Origin: Ruminococcaceae bacterium AM07-15
GTDB taxonomy: Bacteria; Bacillota; Clostridia; Oscillospirales; Butyricicoccaceae
Direction: 5' to 3'
DNA length: 64,000 bases
Assembly: GCA_003477405.1 (NCBI GenBank)
Contig: QUDE01000003.1
Location: 124,001-188,000, forward strand
The position numbers and the translations under genes are program-made. This document shows, in pieces, positions 58,224 to 64,000 of this stretch. The notes beneath the pieces were generated by a model that saw only the letters and a program-made list of their open reading frames with translations, searched no databases and was not told the DNA's origin. Numbering within the stretch: position 1 is the stretch's first letter; the number at the start of each line of letters is the position of its first letter.

Positions 58224-58359
58224 ATGTAACAATTCTTTCATCCTTATTTCATATTTCAGGGGCTTTTTTGTTCATAAATCGCTGGTAAAGTGATAGCATC
58301 CTCAGGGGACGCCCTGAGGAGACACAACCCCTTCAGTGAAGAAAGGATGAGAACACAGC

Positions 58360-58728
58360 ATGAAACGCTTTTTAGCCTTGCTGATGGCTTCCGCACTGCT
58401 TTTGCCGGCAGCGGCCTGTTCCAGCAAGGACGACACCCAGGACACCTCCAGCCAAACCAGTGATACCAGCGATGTGTCCGGCAATGTCTCCGACAATACC
58501 GAAGGCACCGATTCCTCCAGCATCACCGATACCGATGATGATTCCTCCGGCACGGTATCCGACGATCTCAACGATGCAGATGACAGCACAGGCTCTCTGA
58601 GCGATGACAGCTCGTCCGATCTGACGGATGACTCCAGCTCGGATCCCACCGGCACCAACGACACCGGTGATTCCTCGCAAAGCAGTGATTCTTCCTCTAC
58701 CACGGACGACACCACTGTGCAGCCCTAA
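58360..58728 (+). CDS. Ser/Asp/Thr-rich lipoprotein
   Basis: A 122-aa protein with lipobox AAAC after a short signal peptide (residues ~1-20). The mature chain of ~100 residues is almost entirely Ser, Asp and Thr with no hydrophobic core, so it is intrinsically disordered. It may be a surface stalk or cation-binding polymer; SD-rich tracts resemble Gram-positive wall-spanning linkers. AAGGATGAG precedes the ATG. A hairpin CCTCAGGG-GACG-CCCTGAGG lies in its leader. Confidence 0.82.
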   Translation: MKRFLALLMASALLLPAAACSSKDDTQDTSSQTSDTSDVSGNVSDNTEGTDSSSITDTDDDSSGTVSDDLNDADDSTGSLSDDSSSDLTDDSSSDPTGTNDTGDSSQSSDSSSTTDDTTVQP

Positions 58729-58744
58729 CCTATCGCTTTCTCCC

Positions 58745-58775
58745 GACAGGGTCTTTCCCTGTGAAAGACCCTGTC
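58745..58775 (+). terminator. Terminator of the Ser/Asp-rich lipoprotein gene
   Basis: A perfect 13-bp stem GACAGGGTCTTTC with its complement; the U-tract is weak. Confidence 0.75.
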
Positions 58776-58804
58776 CATTCCCTCTTTATACCTCTCTTTT
58801 CAAA

Positions 58805-59062
58805 AGCAAGAGCCGCCCTTCGGGGCGGCTCTTGCTGCGCGTGTCGAAAAAGTGGCTTAGGCCACTTTTTCGAGTTTTTGCAAGGGGCTGCATGCACGCC
58901 TTCGGCGCACACTGGCCCCTTGATAGGTGCAAAAAGCCACGCACAGGTCGCGGCTTTTTGTGGATTGATGAAGGGTAGGGCAAACGATCTTTTTCGTTAT
59001 ATAGGTTTCTCGACAGACTGAAGAAAGAGCCGTCACTTCACAGGAGCGGCTCTTTCTTTTTT
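58805..59062 (+). repeat. Dispersed structured element, copy 3
   Basis: The left flank is a perfect 14-bp stem with a TTCG tetraloop (58805-58836). The core 58841-59016 starts GTGTCGA, ends TCGACAG, and folds like copy 1. The right flank (59021-59058) pairs AAGAAAGAGCCG with CGGCTCTTTCTT and ends in TTTTTT. Both flanks share AGAGCCG/CGGCTCT. It lies between convergent genes. Confidence 0.9.
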
Positions 59063-59063
59063 A

Positions 59064-60158
59064 TCAGCGGTTTCCGTTCTCATATTTATCCATATGGGCT
59101 TTGATCAGTCCCTCATCCTGAAAATAGTCGATCCGCATGGCCCGCTTCACCTGATCCACCGTGGCCCCGGCGGTGTTCCGGGCCTTCTGGCTGCCCTCTT
59201 TCAGAATCTGATACACCGCCCCGATATCCTTTTCGTATTCCTTCCGCCGCCGGCGGATGGGCTCCAGCTCCTGCTGCAAGATCCGGTTGAGGAACCGTTT
59301 GATCTTCACATCGCCCAGCCCGCCTTTCTGATAATGGGCTTTCAGCTGCTCCAGGCTCTCATACTCCGGCAGAAATTCCGGAAAATGCTCTGGGCGGCAA
59401 AAAGCATCCAGATAGGTAAAGACCGTATTGCCCTCAATATGTCCCGGGTCCGATACTTTCACATGCAAGGGGTCGGTGTACATATTCATGATCTTTTCCT
59501 CCACCACCTGGGGCGGATCGGCCAGGTAGATGCAGTTGCCCAGGGATTTGCTCATCTTGGCCTTGCCATCGGTACCCGGCAGCCGCTGATAAACGCTGTT
59601 TTCCTCCAAAAGGGCCTCCGGCTCTGTGAGGATGGGCTGATAGATGGCATTGAACCGGCGTACAATTTCCCGCGTCTGCTCCAGCATGGGCAGCTGATCC
59701 TGTCCCACCGGCACATCGGTGGCGTGGAAAGCGGTAATGTCCGCTGCCTGACTCACTGGATAACAGAGAAAACCTGCCGGTATATTGGCTTCAAAATTCC
59801 GCAGCTGAATCTCGGCCTTTACCGTAGGGTTGCGATAAAGCCGCGAAACACTGACCAGATTCAGATAGTAAAATGTCAGCTCGGTCAGTTCTGGGATCTG
59901 GGACTGCACGAACAAAGTGGAAACCCGGGGGTCCAGTCCGGCGGACAAATAGTCCAGCGCCACTTCAATGATGTTCTGCCGGATTTTTTCTGGATCGTCA
60001 AAATTGTCTGTCAGCGCCTGGGCATCGGCGATCATAATAAAGATCTTGTCATACTCCCCGGAATCCTGAAGGATCACCCGCCGGTGCAGAGAACCTACAT
60101 AATGACCCAAATGCAACCGGCCGGTGGGTCTGTCCCCCGTCAAAATGATTTTGCTCAT
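59064..60158 (-). CDS. trpS: Tryptophan--tRNA ligase
   Basis: A 364-aa class Ic synthetase. [16 protein letters not shown] holds the HIGH-type motif, and [14 protein letters not shown] holds [16 protein letters not shown] and [16 protein letters not shown] are family-typical. The start at 60158 has AAGGAG eight bases upstream. It is controlled by a Trp-specific T-box leader with its own promoter. Confidence 0.96.
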   Translation of the reverse strand: MSKIILTGDRPTGRLHLGHYVGSLHRRVILQDSGEYDKIFIMIADAQALTDNFDDPEKIRQNIIEVALDYLSAGLDPRVSTLFVQSQIPELTELTFYYLNLVSVSRLYRNPTVKAEIQLRNFEANIPAGFLCYPVSQAADITAFHATDVPVGQDQLPMLEQTREIVRRFNAIYQPILTEPEALLEENSVYQRLPGTDGKAKMSKSLGNCIYLADPPQVVEEKIMNMYTDPLHVKVSDPGHIEGNTVFTYLDAFCRPEHFPEFLPEYESLEQLKAHYQKGGLGDVKIKRFLNRILQQELEPIRRRRKEYEKDIGAVYQILKEGSQKARNTAGATVDQVKRAMRIDYFQDEGLIKAHMDKYENGNR

Positions 60159-60497
60159 TTCCATCGCTCCTTTTTCTGTGTTTTCTGCCAGAGGAACGAA
60201 AAAACGCCCTTGACAGAGTGATGTTCTGTCAAGGGCGAATAAAAATCTTATCCGCGGTGCCACCTTGATTCATAGGAGACCCTATGCACTTTGCAGGATA
60301 CCAACATATCCCCGGCAACTGACGGATGCCTTCCCGTCGCAGAATACTCTGGAACAGATCGGTCCCATTTGACTGCGCCCTCAGCGGTCCATTTGACAAC
60401 TTGTTTCTCACCCGGCTCTCAGCTCCCCAGGCTCTCTGTAAAGGCATCATTGCCGTTATCTCCGCTTCAACGGTTTCGTTATTTTGTTTTCTTTTTC
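60159..60497 (-). ncRNA. T-box leader of trpS
   Basis: On the minus strand AAGGTGGCACCGCGG (about 60253-60267) is the T-box sequence that pairs with the uncharged tRNA acceptor end. A 13-bp terminator stem CGCCCTTGACAGA with its complement (60205-60237) is followed by TTTTTT. A UGG triplet followed by ACC (60391-60389) is the probable specifier codon for tRNA-Trp, in line with trpS downstream. Uncharged tRNA-Trp would favour the antiterminator and read-through. Confidence 0.93.
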
Positions 60498-60526
60498 AGC
60501 ATAGTCCCGTTTTCCCGCTTTGTCAA
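60498..60526 (-). promoter_or_regulatory. trpS promoter
   Basis: Minus-strand TTGACA (60526-60521) and TATGCT (60503-60498), spacer 17 bp; it sits directly after the ABC permease gene. Confidence 0.8.
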
Positions 60527-60546
60527 CTCAAAAAGAGATCTATTTT

Positions 60547-62139
60547 TCAAAGCTGTTCGTACTCTTTCGCGCCTTTTGTCAGAAGGAGCCGCCAAAGCAG
60601 GATGCATCCCAATGCCAGCAGCGCCAAAGCACAAAAACAATAAATGTGGTAGCTCATCACCTTCCGGGCCAGGAACCAATAGCAAAGACCCAACGCCAGT
60701 ATGGCCCCCATACCGCCAAAGCTGGCCGCCATCACGCTGGCGCTCTGCTTCACCACGGCGTTTTCGCTGGTGTAATCCAGCCGGGGCCACAGCAGATTGG
60801 CATACAGGCCAAACAAAGCAATCAGCAGCCCCAGCAAACTGGGCAGCAGGAAAAGCAGCACCAGATCCAAAGGCGAAAGCCCTGCGGAAAAGGCCAGAAT
60901 GATCACGCTGATCGCCACAGCGGGCAGGAGCAGGATCATGTTGACTGCCAGCTTCCCTAAGAACACATCCCGGGGGGACAGAGGGCTGCTGCGCAGCACC
61001 CACAGCCGGTCCCCTTCCAGAGAAATGCTTGGGGATGTGGTGCAGGTAGTGGCGGCACAGAAGCACATCGCCGCCATCAGCGCCGGTGCAATCAGCTCCT
61101 GAATCTGGGGAACCGCCCCCAAAGCCTGCAAAGCATCGGTGCCCTTCCAGGCCACCATCGCCGCCATGGCCACCATCAGCAAAGCGCCGATGCCGCAGTT
61201 GAACAGATAAGTGGGCATGGACAAAAGCCGGGCGCCCTCTTTGCGGCACACCGCCATCCAGGGACGGCTGACCCGCAAAGGCTTCTTCCGATAAACCGCC
61301 TTGACGCCGGATGTGCTCCGCAGATCCAAAAATCCCTTTTGCACCAGCCACAGAAATACACCGGCCGGCAAGACTCCCCACAGCACCGCCTGGAAGAAGG
61401 AAGAAAGAGACCCCTGCTCCAAGGCAATGGCAAAATGATAAAAGGGCGGCATGGCCTTGCGGAACACATGGGACAGCTCCTCCCCCCGCTGAATCAGCAG
61501 GGTGATATAGCTGTTGAGATTCATGCAGAAATAAAGATAGACCAGAAATGCAGCAGTGGTGAGCACCAGCATGATGATGTTCTTGCCCCGGCCCAGAAGC
61601 CGCCCCACCTGAGCCAGCAGATACCCCACGGCCCCGGCCAGGGACAGCGGAAGCAGCGGCAGCGCCAGAAGAAGCACCAGAAGCATGGGATAGAAGGACA
61701 GTCCCGGCCGCACAAGATAGCAATAGACGCCCACGGTAGGGATCATCACCAAGGCGTTATAGGCATATTCCAGCACCAACAGGCTGAGCAGCCGGCTGGC
61801 GGCAATCTGCAGCGGCGTCACCGGCAAAGACAGCAGCAGATCCCCGTCTTTGGCCTGGAAGATCTGGGACTGCATGCTGAACACCGTGAGAATAAAGCAA
61901 AGAGCAGCGGAAGAAAAAGCTCCCACGGCCAGCGCCATCCAGGACAAACCCAAAGGCTCCAGGCTGGACACCAGCCCGGCGGTCATGGCGCCGAACAGGG
62001 CCATCATCACTCCCACCACATAAAGGAACAAAAAGCCCATGAGGATTTTCCGCCCCAAAGAGGCTTTCTTTCCCCGGCGCCCGGGGGCATGCAGCGCCCC
62101 TCTCAGCTTGATGGCCAGCAATATTTTAAGATTTCTCAT
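60547..62139 (-). CDS. ABC exporter permease
   Basis: A 530-aa protein with about 12 hydrophobic segments in two halves separated by a cytoplasmic loop (KAVYRKKPLRVSRPWMAVCRKEGARLL). It resembles the ABC-2/putative ABC exporter family; DGDLLLSLPVTPLQIAASRL and DRLWVLRSSPLSPRDVFLGK are internal repeats of the same motif. It overlaps the ATPase gene by 14 nt. The substrate is unknown. Confidence 0.87.
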   Translation of the reverse strand: MRNLKILLAIKLRGALHAPGRRGKKASLGRKILMGFLFLYVVGVMMALFGAMTAGLVSSLEPLGLSWMALAVGAFSSAALCFILTVFSMQSQIFQAKDGDLLLSLPVTPLQIAASRLLSLLVLEYAYNALVMIPTVGVYCYLVRPGLSFYPMLLVLLLALPLLPLSLAGAVGYLLAQVGRLLGRGKNIIMLVLTTAAFLVYLYFCMNLNSYITLLIQRGEELSHVFRKAMPPFYHFAIALEQGSLSSFFQAVLWGVLPAGVFLWLVQKGFLDLRSTSGVKAVYRKKPLRVSRPWMAVCRKEGARLLSMPTYLFNCGIGALLMVAMAAMVAWKGTDALQALGAVPQIQELIAPALMAAMCFCAATTCTTSPSISLEGDRLWVLRSSPLSPRDVFLGKLAVNMILLLPAVAISVIILAFSAGLSPLDLVLLFLLPSLLGLLIALFGLYANLLWPRLDYTSENAVVKQSASVMAASFGGMGAILALGLCYWFLARKVMSYHIYCFCALALLALGCILLWRLLLTKGAKEYEQL

Positions 62140-62842
62140 CGTCCACCAGCTCCAAAAATACCTGTTCCAGGGATTCGTCCCCTTTCACTTCTTCCATGGT
62201 ACCGCAGGCGGCCAGCTTGCCTTCTTTGACGATGGCCACCTTGTGGCACAGCTTTTCCGCCACTTCCAGCACATGGGTGGAAAAGAAGATGGCGCCGCCC
62301 TTTTGGCAGATATCCGCCATGATCATCTTCAGATCGTGGGCGGCCTTGGGGTCCAGCCCCACAAAGGGCTCATCCATCAAAAGCAGCTTGGGCTCATGGA
62401 TCAGCGCACCGATCAGGGCCAGCTTCTGCTTCATGCCGTGGGAATAGGTGCTCACTGTGCTGCCCAGATCCCCGGTAAGGCCGAACAGATCTCCGTATTT
62501 GCCAATCCGCTCTTCCCGCTCCCGTTTGGGGACCTGGAAAATATCAGCGATAAAATTCAGATACTGAATCCCTGACAAAAACTCATACAGATCCGGATTG
62601 TCCGGAATATAGGCCATCCGTTTTTTGCATTCCAGAGGGTTTTCCCGCACCGAAATGCCGTCCACCCGGATCTCTCCCTTCTGAAAGGGCAAAATGCCGG
62701 CCACCGCCTTGATGGTGGTGGTTTTTCCGGCTCCGTTGTGGCCGATGAACCCGAAGATCTCCCCGGAGCGGATCTCCAGGGACAAATCGTTCACCGCGAT
62801 TTTGTTGCCATATTCTTTGGTAAAATGCTCAATCTGCAACAT
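62126..62842 (-). CDS. ABC transporter ATP-binding protein
   Basis: A 238-aa ATPase. Walker A GHNGAGKTTTIK, Q-loop region MAYIPDNPDLYEFLSG, signature YSHGMKQKLALIGAL, Walker B LLLMDEPFVGLDPKA, switch His in FFSTHVLEVAE. The YSHGM signature is typical of CcmA/BcrA-like exporters for ABC-2 permeases. It forms a pair with the permease downstream and is 3 bp after the ABC-F gene, so the three may be cotranscribed. Confidence 0.95.
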   Translation of the reverse strand: MLQIEHFTKEYGNKIAVNDLSLEIRSGEIFGFIGHNGAGKTTTIKAVAGILPFQKGEIRVDGISVRENPLECKKRMAYIPDNPDLYEFLSGIQYLNFIADIFQVPKREREERIGKYGDLFGLTGDLGSTVSTYSHGMKQKLALIGALIHEPKLLLMDEPFVGLDPKAAHDLKMIMADICQKGGAIFFSTHVLEVAEKLCHKVAIVKEGKLAACGTMEEVKGDESLEQVFLELVDDEKS

Positions 62843-62845
62843 GGT

Positions 62846-64000
62846 TTATTCCTCCGCCAAAAGCGCAAGCTCCTCCTGCTTTTCATAAAGCTCCAGAAGC
62901 TCGTTTTCCGCCTCTTCCTTTTCCTCGTACAAAGCGGCCAGGCGCACATGGTCGCTGCCGCACTCTTCCATTTCCCCTTCCAGCTCTTCCAGCCGTTTTT
63001 CCAAGGCCCCGATGCGCTTTTCCACTTCCCGGCGCATTTTCCGGCTTTCCCGGGTCTCTTTTCCTCCGCTGCGGCTCTTTTCCTTTTTCTCCGCCTTCTC
63101 CGGCTTTTCTGTTTTTTCCGGGATCATGCTCTGCATCTGGGCCTGCTGCCGCTTCCTGGCCTGCTGGTATTCCTCGTAAGTGCCGATATAATCCTGGATC
63201 TCTCCATTTTCAAAGGCCCAGATCCGGGTGGCGAACCGGTTGATGAAATACCGGTCATGGGAAACGAAAATCATGGTTTCGCTGAAATCGTCGATGGCAT
63301 CCTCGATCCATTCCTTTGTGAGGATATCCAGGTGGTTGGTCGGTTCGTCCAGAAACAGGGTATTGATCTCACTGTTCATAAAGATACACAGCTTCAGCCG
63401 GGCTTTTTCCCCACCGGAGAGCACCGACACTTCCTTGAACACCGTCTCCCCCTGAAAGCCATAGGCCGCCAGCCGATCCCGGCTGTCCTGCACATCCAGG
63501 TTGGTCTCATAGAGCATGGTATCCAGGATGTTCCGCTCCGGATGGGCAAACTCCACCACCTGGGGCAGATACCCCACCCGCAGCCCGGCCCCTTCGTAGA
63601 TCCGGCCGGCAAAGGGAGGCAGCTTGCCCAGAAGAGTGCTGACCAGGGTAGTTTTGCCGCAGCCATTGTCCCCGATCACCGCCACCCGTTCGCCCCGGAG
63701 GATGATCTTGTCCAAGGGCTGGTGGAAGGGATGGTCATAGCCCGCCTGCAGGCCGGAGAGCTGATAGACCTCATCCCCCGAACGGCCCGCTTCCTTGAAG
63801 CGGTTTTTCATCTTGTGTTCCTGGCGAATGGTCTTGACCCGCTCAATCCGCTGGAGACGGCGCTCCATGGCAAAGGCCCGCTTCATCAGCTTGGCGTTGC
63901 CCATGCCCCAGCCCTTCATCCGCTCCACGGTAAAGCTGAGACGGGCAATCTCCTTGTCCTGGCGGCGTTTGGCGGCTTCCAGCTGCTCCATCAGCTCCTG
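62846..64000 (-). CDS. ABC-F family ATP-binding protein, 5' end outside window
   Basis: A partial gene, at least 384 residues. It contains the interdomain linker (helical, KRRQDKEIARLSFTVERMKG), the second ATPase domain (GDNGCGKTTLVSTLLG, LSGGEKARLKLC, LFLDEPTNHLDI, FVSHDRYFINRF) and a charged coiled-coil C-terminal domain. The first ATPase domain lies beyond 64000. ABC-F proteins bind the ribosomal E site, and some give antibiotic resistance; which type this is cannot be told. Confidence 0.92.
   Translation of the reverse strand, partial: QELMEQLEAAKRRQDKEIARLSFTVERMKGWGMGNAKLMKRAFAMERRLQRIERVKTIRQEHKMKNRFKEAGRSGDEVYQLSGLQAGYDHPFHQPLDKIILRGERVAVIGDNGCGKTTLVSTLLGKLPPFAGRIYEGAGLRVGYLPQVVEFAHPERNILDTMLYETNLDVQDSRDRLAAYGFQGETVFKEVSVLSGGEKARLKLCIFMNSEINTLFLDEPTNHLDILTKEWIEDAIDDFSETMIFVSHDRYFINRFATRIWAFENGEIQDYIGTYEEYQQARKRQQAQMQSMIPEKTEKPEKAEKKEKSRSGGKETRESRKMRREVEKRIGALEKRLEELEGEMEECGSDHVRLAALYEEKEEAENELLELYEKQEELALLAEE

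Noticed and set aside
5788..59062. CRISPR repeats or a transposase-bearing insertion sequence behind the repeated element
   Set aside because: There are only three dispersed copies of ~177 bp, no spacers, no cas genes and no transposase frame.

Overview
The window looks like a chromosomal segment from an anaerobic, probably spore-forming member of the Clostridia, most likely Oscillospiraceae/Ruminococcaceae level. I infer this from the GC-rich coding style, the sporulation genes yqfC, yqfD, ylbJ, spoIIIE/ftsK and tepA/ylzJ, a large pyruvate:ferredoxin oxidoreductase, a class II (B12) ribonucleotide reductase and several Firmicutes-specific families (DUF2812, DUF4317, DUF1847). I cannot name a species. 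No rRNA, tRNA, CRISPR array, prophage or insertion sequence with a transposase was recognised.

Layout. 0-6 kb: PadR/DUF2812 pair with an operator-promoter, the yqfC-yqfD-phoH operon, divergent ylbJ and a small Cys protein. 6-14.3 kb: a Tet(M)/EF-G-like GTPase fused to a Rae1-type NYN nuclease, then two convergent membrane-anchored EAL proteins with degenerate GGDEF domains. 14.5-16.6 kb: an AT-richer patch with an S41 lipoprotein and an orphan BlaI regulator. 16.8-25.2 kb: typA, a GNAT gene, nrdJ under two NrdR boxes, a 31-residue peptide gene, a SirTM-like sirtuin, and a BlaI/BlaR1 pair whose BlaR1 is frameshifted. 25.2-33.7 kb: gluconate operon (gntK-gnd), a DnaA-box cluster, comM and nifJ. 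33.8-37.1 kb: lipoprotein, membrane protein and HTH genes beside a divergent Ser/Thr kinase. 37-42 kb: RidA, an O-antigen-ligase-like protein, a phosphoesterase, DUF1847 and patatin. 42.1-45.2 kb: a Crp/Fnr-regulated ABC importer operon. 45.2-52 kb: YgiQ-like radical SAM protein, flavin reductase, DUF4317 and FtsK/SpoIIIE. 52-57 kb: tepA-ylzJ, then the operon ECF S component-prfA-ppa-sua5::coaE. 57-64 kb: cspA, three small genes, trpS with a T-box leader, an ABC exporter pair and a partial ABC-F protein.

Most transcription units are closed by clear hairpin terminators, many shared by convergent genes, and about a dozen have near-consensus sigma-A promoters with 16-18 bp spacers.

The most notable signals are: (1) three copies of a roughly 177-bp intergenic element with three conserved hairpins, compensatory base changes, and flanking hairpins that match within each copy but differ between copies; (2) the EF-G-like/Rae1 fusion; (3) the Sua5-CoaE fusion; (4) a multi-helix 5' leader in front of an EAL gene; (5) a stand-alone 31-aa double-glycine-like peptide gene; (6) a DnaA-box cluster far from any dnaA gene; and (7) two disrupted reading frames, BlaR1 and a stop-less lipoprotein.
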